In this document: one piece after another, positions 33,286 through 41,143 of the stretch
Numbering within the stretch: position 1 is the stretch's first letter
How the letters are laid out: each line of letters starts with the position of its first letter
Origin: Streptomyces sp. NBC_00335
GTDB taxonomy: Bacteria; Actinomycetota; Actinomycetes; Streptomycetales; Streptomycetaceae
Assembly: GCF_036127095.1 (NCBI RefSeq)
Contig: NZ_CP108006.1
Coordinates: 4,765,501-4,829,500 of the forward strand
Reading direction: 5' to 3'
Length of the DNA stretch: 64,000 nucleotides
Translations under genes and position numbers: made by a program
Notes under the pieces: model-generated
The model's input: the letters and a program-made list of their open reading frames with translations, nothing else
The model's database searches: none
Told to the model about the DNA's origin: nothing

Positions 33286-33655
33286 CCTCGCGGGGTGGGG
33301 GGAGTCCCCTACCCGCCCTTCGACCGTTCCCAGGGCTCGGCCCTGACCCGGTCCTCAAGCGCCGGACGGGCTGGGAAGGGGTACCGGGCTGCGCCCGGAC
33401 CCCTCTGGGGCTCCGCCCCAGACCCCGGTCCTCAAACGCCGGACGGCTGGGAATGCCCGGACCCCGGTCCTCAAGCGCCGGACGGCTGGGTATGCCCGGG
33501 CCCCGGTCCTCAAGCGTCGGACGGCCGGGAATGCCCGGATGCCCGGTGGCCGGGACGGGTAGCTGTCGGGCGGTGGGAAACCCTCAGGCGTGCGGCGGCT
33601 GGGACGGGCAGCCGTCGGGCGATGGGAAGCCCTCAGGTACCTCGCCGCCGGGCGG
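33286..33655. other. Intergenic region with GC-rich repeats
   Basis: 370 bp downstream of two convergent genes. Most of it is the repeat cluster 33345-33540. No gene is seen. Confidence 0.6.
33345..33540 (-). repeat. Cluster of Streptomyces-type intergenic repeats, inverse copy
   Basis: Four copies of CCGGTCCTCAAgCGCCGGACG(G)GCTGGG-like units start near 33348, 33425, 33464 and 33503. They are the reverse complement of the units at 26565-26743, including the adjacent GGGGCTCCGCCCC-type hairpin. Confidence 0.8.
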
Positions 33656-34333
33656 TCAGGGCCACAAGAGGTGGCGGGTCCAAGGGGTGTTGGGGGTTCG
33701 GGTGTACTGGAGGCGGGTGTGGAGGCGGGCTGCGTCTCCCTGGAAGAACTCGATCTCCGTGGGGGAGAGGACGTACCGGGTCCAGGTCGGGGCCGGGGCG
33801 TCCGGCTCCGCGCCCGCCCGCTCCCAGGACTGCGCCGCGGTGGCGGCCAGTTCTTCGCGGGAGGTCAGGACCTCGCTCTGCCGGCCCGTCAGGGCCGCCG
33901 CGAGGGCTCCGCGCGTGCGGGCCGCCAGGTCGGCGCGGCTTTCCGTCGCGTCGCACGCCGTGACCCGGCCCCGGATGCGGATCTGGCGGGCCACCGCCGG
34001 CCAGTAGAAGCCCAGCGCCGCCGCCGGCTGCCCGGCCAGCTGGCGGCCCTTCGTGCTGGTGGAGTGCGAGGCGAAGTGCAGGCCGCGCTCGTCGGCGTCG
34101 TGCAGCATGAGCGTCCGTACGTCGGGCCGTCCGTCCGCGTCCACCGTCGCCAGGCTCATCGTGTGCGGCTCGGGCTGCCCCGCCTTGGCGGCGTGCGTGA
34201 ACCACTCCCGGAACAGTTCGAGCGGCTCGGCCGGAGCGGTGGCCGTGTCGAAGGAGGGCAGCGGCCCGTCCCAGACGCGCAGGGAGTGCAAGGTGGTGTG
34301 GAAGTCGCTCGGGGCGCTCAGGTCGCTCGTCAT
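33656..34333 (-). CDS. Pyridoxamine 5'-phosphate oxidase-like protein (PdxH-type)
   Basis: FMN-dependent split-barrel protein of 225 aa, similar to pyridoxine/pyridoxamine 5'-phosphate oxidase, which makes PLP. FMN-binding landmarks are 'PHTMSLATVDADGRPDVRTL', 'HFASHSTSTKGRQLAGQPAA', 'ALGFYWPAVARQIRIRGRV' and the C-terminal 'RLHTRLQYTR' (dimerisation region). The N-terminal segment is more divergent than in canonical PdxH, so it may be a second, specialised enzyme. It starts with ATG 34333 and is monocistronic. Confidence 0.85.
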   Translation of the reverse strand: MTSDLSAPSDFHTTLHSLRVWDGPLPSFDTATAPAEPLELFREWFTHAAKAGQPEPHTMSLATVDADGRPDVRTLMLHDADERGLHFASHSTSTKGRQLAGQPAAALGFYWPAVARQIRIRGRVTACDATESRADLAARTRGALAAALTGRQSEVLTSREELAATAAQSWERAGAEPDAPAPTWTRYVLSPTEIEFFQGDAARLHTRLQYTRTPNTPWTRHLLWP

Positions 34334-34381
34334 TCCTCAATCGAACACCACCCGGTCGTGTCCCACCACGAGGAAAGCCGA

Positions 34382-34428
34382 ACGGGGGCGCCCCGGCCGA
34401 CCTGTGCGGTCGGGCGGAACGCCCCCGT
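34382..34428. terminator. Hairpin terminator of the D,D-carboxypeptidase gene
   Basis: ACGGGGGCG (34382-34390) pairs with CGCCCCCGT (34420-34428), with an inner GCCGACC/GGTCGG stem. It lies between the stop of the carboxypeptidase gene (34479) and the start of the PdxH-like gene. Confidence 0.8.
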
Positions 34429-34478
34429 GGACGTCAGGACGCGGCACAAGGCCGCGCGTGCGTCGGGGTGTTACTGCA

Positions 34479-35408
34479 TCAGTCGAGGACGTCCGGGCGC
34501 GGCGGGATGCTGCGGAGCGTCGCCGCACCGGCGGCCGGGCCGACGGCCCAGTCGATGAGCTTGTTCGCGTCCGGGTAGCGCGAGTCGTCGTTCAGCAGGA
34601 CACCGATGACCGTCTTGCCGTTGCGCGTCGCCGAGAAGACGATGCACCGACCCGCGATGGAGCCGGTGCCGGTCTTGACGCCGATCGCCCCCGGAGCGAA
34701 GTGGCCGGAGTTGGCCTGGAGCAGCTCGTTGGTGTTCGTCCACGTGGCGACGGTGGCGGTTCCGCCGCTGCTGATCGCGGTGGTCTTCACGATGGACTTG
34801 AAGGTGCTGCTGCGCATCGCGAAGCGGGTCATCTTCGCCAGGTCGCGCGCGGTGGTGACGTTGCCGGCGACCGTCGGCGAGATGCCGTCGAAGGAGTCGT
34901 ACGTGGTGTTCGTCATGCCCAGGGACTTGGCCTTGGCGTTCATCTTCGCGATGAAGTCCTTGGTGCGGGCCGCGGTGGTCGCGCCCGAACCGAAGGTGTC
35001 GGCGAGCGCGTAGGCGGCGTCGCAGCCCGAGGGCAGCATCATCGCGTAGAGGAGCTGGCGGACCGTGGGCGTGGCACCCGCCTTCAGGTTGGCCGTGCTG
35101 GCGCCCTCCCGGACCACGTAGTCCCGGTACTCCTGCTTGATGGTGACCTTCTTGTTGAGGTCGAGACCAGGAGTGGTGAGGACGACCACGGCCGTGGTGA
35201 TCTTCGTGGTGCTGGCCATCTGGCGCTTGGTGTCGCCGCCCTTGTAGGCGAGCGTGGCGCCCGTGGTGCCGTCCATGAGGAACGACGCGGAAGCCGAGTT
35301 CGTCGGTGCGGCGGCGGCCCCGGCGGGCGAGCCGACCGCGATGAGGGCGCCCGTGGCGACGGTGACGGCGAGAGCGGCGCGAGAACGCCGCAGCAGGTTC
35401 GATATCAA
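34479..35408 (-). CDS. D-alanyl-D-alanine carboxypeptidase (DacA-type, S11)
   Basis: Secreted penicillin-binding protein of 309 aa that trims the terminal D-Ala of peptidoglycan stem peptides. A signal peptide (residues 1-~33, ending in Ala-rich sequence) precedes the serine-peptidase domain. The catalytic S-x-x-K is 'MASTTKITT' (~residue 66), the second motif reads Ser-Gly-Cys ('MLPSGCDAAYALAD') instead of Ser-x-Asn, and the third is Lys-Thr-Gly ('IGVKTGTGSIAG'). A C-terminal membrane anchor is absent. The only start consistent with the signal peptide is TTG 35408 with GGGAA upstream. Confidence 0.9.
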   Translation of the reverse strand: MISNLLRRSRAALAVTVATGALIAVGSPAGAAAAPTNSASASFLMDGTTGATLAYKGGDTKRQMASTTKITTAVVVLTTPGLDLNKKVTIKQEYRDYVVREGASTANLKAGATPTVRQLLYAMMLPSGCDAAYALADTFGSGATTAARTKDFIAKMNAKAKSLGMTNTTYDSFDGISPTVAGNVTTARDLAKMTRFAMRSSTFKSIVKTTAISSGGTATVATWTNTNELLQANSGHFAPGAIGVKTGTGSIAGRCIVFSATRNGKTVIGVLLNDDSRYPDANKLIDWAVGPAAGAATLRSIPPRPDVLD

Positions 35409-35505
35409 GTCAGTTCCCGTGATGGCTGGAGATTCCCCGAAGGGGCCGCGGACACCGAGGTGCCCGGCCCCTCCGGGAGCTTACGCAGCCGGACCGACAA
35501 GGAGA

Positions 35506-36723
35506 TCAGTCCCGTCCGAGAATGATGGTGCCCGACGAGCAGAACCAGCCGCCGGTGCCCGAGGCGATGGCCACCTGTGGGAGGGTTCCGCCACGTTTGC
35601 GCACTTGGCCCTCGCCCGCCTCGCCGCGGAGTTGGCGTACCGCCTCGACCAACAGGAACAGCCCGCGCATGCCCGGATGGCAGGCGGAGAGTCCGCCGCC
35701 GTCCGTATTGACCGGGAAATCGCCGTCCCGCAGGAGGCGGCCTTTCTCCACGAATGCGCCGCCCTCGCCCTTCGCGCAGAAGCCGAGGTCCTCCAGAGTG
35801 ACCAGGGTCATATAGGTGAAGGCGTCGTAGATTTCGGCCAGGTCCACATCGGCCGGGGTGAGTCCCGCGCGGGCGAAGGCCTGGCGGCCCGAGACGGCCG
35901 CGGGGGAGACGGTGAAGTCCTCCCACTCCGACATCGTGGTGTGCGAGACGGCGGTGCCGGACCCGAGGATCCACACGGGCTCCTTGGCCGTGTCCGGTAC
36001 GTAGTCCTCCGCGGCCAGCAGGACCGCGCAGCCGCCGTCGGAGCGGATGCAGCAGTTCAGCTTCGTGAAGGGGTCCGCGATCATCCCGGAGGACAGCACG
36101 TCGTCGACCGTGATGGGGTCGCGGAACATCGCGTCCGGGTTGGTGGCGGCGTTGGCCCGCGCCTGCACCGCCACCTCGGCGAGCTGCTCCAGCGTCGTGC
36201 CGTACTCGTGCATGTGGCGGCGCGCGGCCATCGCGTACTTGGAGACCAGCGTGTGCCCGTACGGGACCTCGAACTGCAGGGGTCCGCGGGCGCCGAAGGA
36301 GAGGTTCGAGGTGCGGCGGCGGGCCTTGATGTCGGCGCGCGCGGTGGATCCGTAGACGAGGAGGACCGCGTTGGCGTGGCCGGCCGCGATGGCGTCGGCC
36401 GCGTGGGCGGCCATCACCTCCCAGGTGGAGCCGCCGACCGAGGTGGAGTCGACCCAGGTGGGGCGCAGGCCCAGGTACTCGGCGACCTCCACGGGCGCCA
36501 GGATGCCGAGGCCGGCCGAGGCGAAGCCGTCGATCACCGAGCGGTCCAGGCCGGAGTCGGCCAGGGCCCGGCGGGCGGCCTGCGCGTGCAGGGCGTACGG
36601 GGTGGGGCCGTCCACCCGGCCGCAGTCCGAGAGGGCGACGCCGACGACGGCGACCCGGCGGGGCCGGGCCTGAGGGCCGGCTGTGGCGGATGCGGATGCG
36701 GTGGCGGAGAGAGGTCCAGGCAT
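35506..36723 (-). CDS. Thiolase-fold lipid-transfer protein (Ltp2-like)
   Basis: Protein of 405 aa with the thiolase superfamily fold but lacking the standard Cys nucleophile loop, as in SCP-x/Ltp proteins. Landmarks are 'VAVVGVALSDCGRVDGPTPY', 'STSVGGSTWEVMAAHAADAI', 'AMAARRHMHEYGTTLEQLAE', 'LAEIYDAFTYMTLVTLEDLG' and a C-terminal 'NTDGGGLSACHPG'. In mycobacterial steroid degradation, Ltp2 with a ChsH2-type OB-fold partner cleaves a beta-hydroxyacyl-CoA (retro-aldol). The ATG at 36723 is used because ATG 36747 lies inside the operator (36739-36753). The OB-fold partner is probably at 32851. Confidence 0.88.
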   Translation of the reverse strand: MPGPLSATASASATAGPQARPRRVAVVGVALSDCGRVDGPTPYALHAQAARRALADSGLDRSVIDGFASAGLGILAPVEVAEYLGLRPTWVDSTSVGGSTWEVMAAHAADAIAAGHANAVLLVYGSTARADIKARRRTSNLSFGARGPLQFEVPYGHTLVSKYAMAARRHMHEYGTTLEQLAEVAVQARANAATNPDAMFRDPITVDDVLSSGMIADPFTKLNCCIRSDGGCAVLLAAEDYVPDTAKEPVWILGSGTAVSHTTMSEWEDFTVSPAAVSGRQAFARAGLTPADVDLAEIYDAFTYMTLVTLEDLGFCAKGEGGAFVEKGRLLRDGDFPVNTDGGGLSACHPGMRGLFLLVEAVRQLRGEAGEGQVRKRGGTLPQVAIASGTGGWFCSSGTIILGRD

Positions 36724-36738
36724 GACCTGACGGTACAA

Positions 36739-36753
36739 CTGACGCATCGTCAG
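36739..36753. promoter_or_regulatory. Regulon operator, exact copy (Ltp2-like gene)
   Basis: CTGAC GCATC GTCAG, with AA before and AT after; arms extend to CTGACG/CGTCAG. It lies 16 bp upstream of the start at 36723 and would block initiation when bound. Confidence 0.85.
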
Positions 36754-36786
36754 ATGCTAGGGGGTCCGGGTGGGTTGGGTCGGGGC

Positions 36787-37305
36787 GTGAATCCTCCTAT
36801 GCTGCGCCGCGTGATGGAGGCCGCGGATGTGCTGTCCGTACTGGCGCTGCTGCGCCGGGCGGGGGCGGACGTGTGGGTCGGTGGAGGGTGGGGGATCGAC
36901 GCGCTCCTCGGGCGCCGGACCCGGGACCACCGCGATCTGGACCTGATGCACCGGCAGGAGCAGGAGCCCGCCGTGGTGGCGGCCCTCGCGGAGGCGGGCT
37001 TCTCGGAGCGCCTGGACCGGCGCCCCGTGCGGTTCGTCGTCGCGCATGCCGACGGCCGGGAAGTCGACCTCCATCCGCTGGTCTTCGCGGGCGACGGCTC
37101 GGCGGTCCAGGCCTCGCCGGAGCCCGGGCGTCCTTTTCGTTACCCCGCCTCGTGCTTCGTGACCGGCGGGATCGGGGGGACCGCGGTCCCGTGCCTGTCC
37201 GTCGAGCAGCAGGTCTCCTTCCACCAGGGCTACGAGCCCACGGGCCGTGACCGGCAGGACATGGCCCACCTCCGGCAGGCCTTCGGGGTCGCCACCCACT
37301 TCTGA
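36787..37305 (+). CDS. Aminoglycoside/lincosamide-nucleotidyltransferase-like protein
   Basis: Protein of about 172 aa. 'DVWVGGGWGIDALLGRRT' followed by 'DHRDLDLMH' is the nucleotidyltransferase signature (Gly-Gly...Asp-x-Asp) seen in ANT(2'')- and Lnu-type drug-modifying enzymes and MNT-like proteins. 'GREVDLHPLVF' would supply the third acidic residue. It could adenylylate a drug or a small molecule, and resistance is not implied. The start is uncertain (GTG 36787, ATG 36799 or ATG 36814); the first is used for its GGGTCGGGGC context. It is divergent from the Ltp2-like gene. Confidence 0.82.
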   Translation: MNPPMLRRVMEAADVLSVLALLRRAGADVWVGGGWGIDALLGRRTRDHRDLDLMHRQEQEPAVVAALAEAGFSERLDRRPVRFVVAHADGREVDLHPLVFAGDGSAVQASPEPGRPFRYPASCFVTGGIGGTAVPCLSVEQQVSFHQGYEPTGRDRQDMAHLRQAFGVATHF

Positions 37306-37334
37306 GGCGCGGGGCGCGGGCGCCCGCCCTCCGG

Positions 37335-37475
37335 TTGTCCGGCGGGGCATCCATCCCCGGCGGCTCGGCGGAGCGCCCGGCCCTCTTGGCTGTCCGTCCT
37401 GCGGGGGAGTCCTCCCTCCGGCCGTCCGGCGGGAGGCTCGACCCCCGGCCGTCCGGCGGGCCGCCGCCCCCTCCC
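37335..37475 (+). repeat. Degenerate GC-rich intergenic repeats
   Basis: Four or more imperfect copies of a GGcCGTCCGGCGGG-type unit lie between ~37335 and 37475, related to the repeat families at 26.6 and 33.4 kb but more decayed. Confidence 0.6.
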
Positions 37476-37536
37476 GCCCCGGCGATCGGCTTCGGGGTGG
37501 TCCGCCCCCTGTGCTTATGGCGCCGCCCGCCCTAAC

Positions 37537-37551
37537 ATGACGGCCCGTCAG
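37537..37551. promoter_or_regulatory. Regulon operator, one mismatch (acyl-CoA dehydrogenase / Ddn-like operon)
   Basis: ATGAC GGCCC GTCAG, followed by ATA. It lies 20 bp upstream of the dehydrogenase ATG at 37572. Confidence 0.75.
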
Positions 37552-37571
37552 ATACGGGGAGGAGCCCGACG

Positions 37572-38792
37572 ATGGATGCCGCCTTCACCGCGGAGCAGGA
37601 CGAGATACGGCGTACCCTGCGCGAGATCCTGGGCAAACGCTGCGGCCCGGACGAGGTCAAGGCCGCCGTCCGCACCGCCGCCGGACACGACCGCGAGCTG
37701 TGGCAGCAGCTCGCCCGGCAGCTCGGACTGCCGGGCATCGCCGTGGCCGAGGAGTACGGAGGCGTCGGCTGCGCCCCCGCCGACCTGGCCCTGGCCTGCG
37801 AGGAGACCGGGCGGGTGCTGCTGCCGTCACCGCTGCTGGCCACCGCCGTGCTCGCCGTGCCGCTGCTCACCGCCCTGGGGACCGGCGCCCAGCGCTCCAC
37901 CCTGCTCCCGCCGCTCGCGGCGGGCGGGCTCACCGCCGCGCTCGCCGTACCCGGCCCCGCCCTGGCCACCGCCCTGGCGCTGACCGGCACCAATGCCCCG
38001 GGCGAATGGGCCGGCGGCGGCCGCGCCGGCGGGGTGCAGGCCCGCGCCGTGGACGGCGGCTGGCGGCTGTACGGGGAGGTCGCCCAGGTGCTCGACGGGC
38101 ACAGCGCCTCGCTGCTGTTGGTCGCGGCGCACGCGGGAGGGTTCGCCCGCAGCCGCACCCTGCTGTTCCTCGTACGGGAGGACGCGCCCGGCCTCGTACG
38201 GGCGCGGCAGACCACCCTGGACGAGACCCGCCCGCAGGGGCAGATCCAACTCCGCGACGTCGAAGCCGAATTGCTGGGCGCAGAGGACGCCGACGTGGCC
38301 GGGGCCCTCGCCGCCACCGGGCGCGGCGCCGCCGCCGTCCTGGCCGCCGAGGCGGTCGGCGCGGCCGGGCAGGCGCTCGCCCGCACCGTGGAGTACGTAC
38401 AGCAGCGCGAGCAGTTCGGCCGGGCCATCGGCTCGTTCCAGGCGGTCAAACACCGCCTCGCCGACCTTTATGTACAGGTCCAGGCGGCCCGCTCGGCCGC
38501 CTACTACGCCGCCTGGGACCCGCAGCAGGGCGGACTCGCCCTGGCCCAGGCCCTGGAGGCGCTGCGCATCACCGCCGGCGAGGCCATCCAGCTGCACGGC
38601 GGCATCGGCTTCACCTGGGAGCACGACGCGCACCTCTACTTCAAGCGGGCGGCCGCCGACGAACTGCTCTTCGGCCCCGTCCACCGGCTGCGCGCCCATG
38701 CCGCGGAAGCCGCCGGGCTGTTCGCACCGCTCGCGCCCGCGCCCGTACAAGCCCCCGCCCCCGCCCCACGGAACGAGAAGGTGGCCGTCTGA
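37572..38792 (+). CDS. Acyl-CoA dehydrogenase
   Basis: Protein of 406 aa with the acyl-CoA dehydrogenase fold: N-terminal helices ('FTAEQDEIRRTLREILGK', 'EEYGGVGCAPADLALACEE'), a reduced middle domain, and a well conserved C-terminal domain ('QQREQFGRAIGSFQAVKHRL', 'LHGGIGFTWEHDAHLYFKRA'). The last ~35 residues are a Pro/Ala-rich tail not usual in the family. It resembles the short-partner type at 11718 more than the full-length enzymes, so it may need a partner subunit. The stop overlaps the Ddn-like gene (TGATG), and an operator lies just upstream. Confidence 0.9.
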   Translation: MDAAFTAEQDEIRRTLREILGKRCGPDEVKAAVRTAAGHDRELWQQLARQLGLPGIAVAEEYGGVGCAPADLALACEETGRVLLPSPLLATAVLAVPLLTALGTGAQRSTLLPPLAAGGLTAALAVPGPALATALALTGTNAPGEWAGGGRAGGVQARAVDGGWRLYGEVAQVLDGHSASLLLVAAHAGGFARSRTLLFLVREDAPGLVRARQTTLDETRPQGQIQLRDVEAELLGAEDADVAGALAATGRGAAAVLAAEAVGAAGQALARTVEYVQQREQFGRAIGSFQAVKHRLADLYVQVQAARSAAYYAAWDPQQGGLALAQALEALRITAGEAIQLHGGIGFTWEHDAHLYFKRAAADELLFGPVHRLRAHAAEAAGLFAPLAPAPVQAPAPAPRNEKVAV

Positions 38793-39265
38793 TGGCGCCC
38801 GGAGTCAAGCTGATGCAGAAGGTCTCCTCGACCATGCTGTTCGCCAAGATCGCACCGCACTTCATCCCCGCCATGGACAAGGCGGTGCACAAGCTGACCC
38901 GCGGAAAGGTCATCCTCAGCGCCCAGATGCTCCCCGGCGTGATCCTCACCGCCAAGGGAGCCAAGACCGGCGAACCGCGCACCACCCCGCTCGCGTGCAT
39001 GCCGGAGCAGGACGGGGCGAGCTGGGTGCTGATCGGCTCGAACTTCGGCCGCCCCGGACACCCGGCATGGACCGGGAACCTGCTCAAGAACCCTGACGCG
39101 AAAGTGAGTTGGAAGGGTCAGGACATCGCCGTACGCGCCCGCCTGCTGGCGGGTGAGGAACGCGCGGCGGCGTGGCAGGCGGTGCTGAAGTTCTGGCCGC
39201 CGTACGCGGCGTACCAGGCGCGCATCGAGCGCGAGATCCGGTTGTTCCGCCTGGAGCGTCGCTGA
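38792..39265 (+). CDS. Ddn-like F420/deazaflavin-dependent oxidoreductase
   Basis: Protein of 157 aa in the actinobacterial nitroreductase/deazaflavin-dependent (DUF385) family, a split beta-barrel that uses F420 or FMN. Conserved 'GVILTAKGAKTGEPRTTPLA' binds the cofactor phosphate, and 'LIGSNFGRPGHPAWTGNLLK' and 'WPPYAAYQARIEREI' follow. The N-terminal ~30 residues form an amphipathic helix. Translation is coupled to the dehydrogenase by a 1-bp TGATG overlap, so the two probably act on the same substrate, for example reducing an enone or quinone. Reaction inferred. Confidence 0.88.
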   Translation: MAPGVKLMQKVSSTMLFAKIAPHFIPAMDKAVHKLTRGKVILSAQMLPGVILTAKGAKTGEPRTTPLACMPEQDGASWVLIGSNFGRPGHPAWTGNLLKNPDAKVSWKGQDIAVRARLLAGEERAAAWQAVLKFWPPYAAYQARIEREIRLFRLERR

Positions 39266-39332
39266 TCACGGCGGAGGTCCCGTCGGGGCGTGGGTTCCCG
39301 CAAGGGCGGAGGTCCCGTAAGGGGTGAAGGCG

Positions 39333-39359
39333 GCGGCGGACCCGGTGGGGGTCCGCCGC
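39333..39359. terminator. Bidirectional hairpin terminator
   Basis: GCGGCGGACCC (39333-39343) pairs perfectly with GGGTCCGCCGC (39349-39359), loop GGTGG. It sits between the convergent Ddn-like and tetR genes, adjacent to the tetR stop. Confidence 0.88.
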
Positions 39360-40007
39360 TTACTTCGTGGGCTTCTTGCCCGTGATGCCCAGGTGGACCA
39401 GGAGGGCCAGGTTCGGCTTCAGTTCCGCCTGCTTGACGCCCCAGGTCTGGAACCCCTTCTGGTGCGAGGCGACCGCCGCGAGCATGGCGACCAGCGAACC
39501 GGCCATCGCGGCCGGGCTCACGTCCTTGTCGACCTTGCCCTTGGCCTGGAGCTCCTTCATCGACTCCGTGAGGGAGTTGGTGACGGAGTTGAGGATCTTC
39601 ATGCGGATCTTGTAGAACCGCTTGTCGCCCTCGGCCGCGCCGAGGTCGACGACCCGCAGGATCGCGTCGTTGCGCCGCCAGAACTCCAGGAAGCCATCGA
39701 CGAGTTCCTCGGCCGCCGCCCATCCCGCCTTGCCGACCCACGCGCGTCCCTCGACCAGCGAGGTCAGTTGCGCACCCTCGTTGGCCATGCGCTCCGCGAT
39801 CTCCAGGACGGCGCCTTCGACGTCCGGGAAGTACTGGTAGAAGGTCGCGGGGGAGGTACCGGCCTTGCGGGCGACGTCGATCACTTTGACGTCGCGGTAC
39901 GGCGAGGAGCTGAGCATCTCGCTGAGGCAGTCGAGCAGCTTCTGCCTCGTCGCCTGACCGCGCCGGCCGGCAACGCGACCGTCGACGGTGCGTACTTGTC
40001 CTGTCAT
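39360..40007 (-). CDS. TetR-family transcriptional regulator, candidate repressor of the catabolic regulon
   Basis: Protein of 215 aa. The N-terminal TetR helix-turn-helix occupies residues ~18-65 ('RQKLLDCLSEMLSSSPYRDV', then 'ARKAGTSPATFYQYFPDVEG'). The C-terminal ~150 residues are a helical ligand-binding and dimerisation domain ('EELVDGFLEFWRRNDAILRV', 'VTNSLTESMKELQAKGKVDK'). ATG 40007 is the start; its codon lies inside a degenerate copy of the CTGAC-N5-GTCAG palindrome (40001-40015), which suggests autorepression. It is the only TetR in the window and sits next to an operator-controlled operon. A CoA-thioester inducer would be typical, but is inference. Confidence 0.9.
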   Translation of the reverse strand: MTGQVRTVDGRVAGRRGQATRQKLLDCLSEMLSSSPYRDVKVIDVARKAGTSPATFYQYFPDVEGAVLEIAERMANEGAQLTSLVEGRAWVGKAGWAAAEELVDGFLEFWRRNDAILRVVDLGAAEGDKRFYKIRMKILNSVTNSLTESMKELQAKGKVDKDVSPAAMAGSLVAMLAAVASHQKGFQTWGVKQAELKPNLALLVHLGITGKKPTK

Positions 40008-40015
40008 GCCGTCAG
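40001..40015. promoter_or_regulatory. Degenerate regulon operator overlapping the tetR start
   Basis: CTGTC ATGCC GTCAG on the plus strand; read on the minus strand it is CTGAC GGCAT GACAG. It differs by one arm base from the consensus and includes the tetR start codon. A single mismatched copy could occur by chance in 64 kb, so position is the main argument. Confidence 0.5.
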
Positions 40016-40178
40016 CTTACCGAGGGGTGATCGGCGCGCGATTCGGCCGCCTGCAAATGGGGTTACGGGACGCCTGGCCTGGGCGTACGCCCGTCCCGAC
40101 CCGTCACCGCGACGGATTCCGGCCGGGCGGACGCCCCGGGCGCGCCATCCGGGTTCGGGCCCTATCCCCCGAATAGTC

Positions 40179-40199
40179 TTATCAACAGGCTGTGGACAA
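40179..40199. promoter_or_regulatory. Inverted pair of DnaA-box-like sequences
   Basis: TTATCAACA (40179-40187) and TGTGGACAA (40191-40199) are divergent. The second is the exact complement of the Streptomyces-preferred box TTGTCCACA, and the first has one mismatch to TTATCCACA. They lie in the intergenic region between tetR and the VOC gene. Confidence 0.5.
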
Positions 40200-40308
40200 G
40201 TTTTCGGGCACATCATGATCCGGAGGACATGGCTGGGCGAGCGGGGCAGAACGTGCGCGGAGGGTGCACACCCTTGCACACCCCCGCACAACGGAAGGAA
40301 CCGGGCTC

Positions 40309-41115
40309 ATGGCAGCATTCGCGGAAGGCTCACCCTGCTGGGTCGACGCCTCCCTGCCGGACGTGGAAGCCGGCAAGCGCTTCTACGGTGAGCTCTTCGG
40401 ATGGACCTTCGCCGACAGCGCGGGAGCCGAGTACGGCCACTACACCCAGGCCTACAGCCGCGGCCGCAACGTCGCCGCCCTCGCCCCCAAACCCGACGGC
40501 CGGATGCCGACCGTCTGGGGGATCTACCTCTACACCACCGACGCGTACGCCTGCGCCCAGCGCATCCGCGCCGCCGGCGGCCAGATGGTCATGGACCCGA
40601 TGCCGGTGGGCCCCTACGGGACCGCCGCGATGGCCGCCGACCCCGGCGGGGCCGTCTTCGGCCTGTGGCAGCCCGGCACCCACCACGGCTTCGACGCCCA
40701 GAACGAGCCCTACACGTACTGCTGGTCCGAGGTGTACACCCGCGCCCGCGACGCCGTGGACGTCTTCTACGCCAAGGTCTTCGGCTACGTCCCCGAGGAC
40801 CAGAACGACGAGGACTCGGGCATCGAGTACCGCGTCTGGTCCCCGCCCGGCAAGGCGGCCGGCTCGGAGACCGCCGTCCTGGGGCGCAGCCTGATCACCG
40901 ATGCCTTCCCGGAGATCATGCCCGCGCACTTCCTCGCGTACTTCGCCGTCCCGGACTGCGACCAGTCCGTGGCGATGGTGCAGCGCCTCGGCGGCCGGGT
41001 CACCGCCGACCCCTTCGACACCCCGTACGGCCGCATCGCGGTGGTCGCGGACAACCAGGGGGCGGTCTTCGGCCTGCTGTCGGAACCGCGGACGAGGACG
41101 GGCGGCACGGCTTAG
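40309..41115 (+). CDS. Two-domain VOC (glyoxalase-fold) protein
   Basis: Protein of 268 aa, paralogous to the one at 24678. The domains (~5-125, ~135-262) each start with the family pattern ('WVDASLPDVEAGKRFYGELF', 'WSEVYTRARDAVDVFYAKVF') and end with 'DPGGAVFGLWQPG' and 'DNQGAVFGLLSEP'. GGAAGGAA precedes the ATG at 40309. Metal ligands are not obvious, as in the paralogue. The function is unknown, possibly small-molecule binding or hydroxylation. It is convergent with the first exported paralogue. Confidence 0.88.
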   Translation: MAAFAEGSPCWVDASLPDVEAGKRFYGELFGWTFADSAGAEYGHYTQAYSRGRNVAALAPKPDGRMPTVWGIYLYTTDAYACAQRIRAAGGQMVMDPMPVGPYGTAAMAADPGGAVFGLWQPGTHHGFDAQNEPYTYCWSEVYTRARDAVDVFYAKVFGYVPEDQNDEDSGIEYRVWSPPGKAAGSETAVLGRSLITDAFPEIMPAHFLAYFAVPDCDQSVAMVQRLGGRVTADPFDTPYGRIAVVADNQGAVFGLLSEPRTRTGGTA

Positions 41116-41143
41116 AACCGCGCGCCCTCGTACGGGCTACGGT

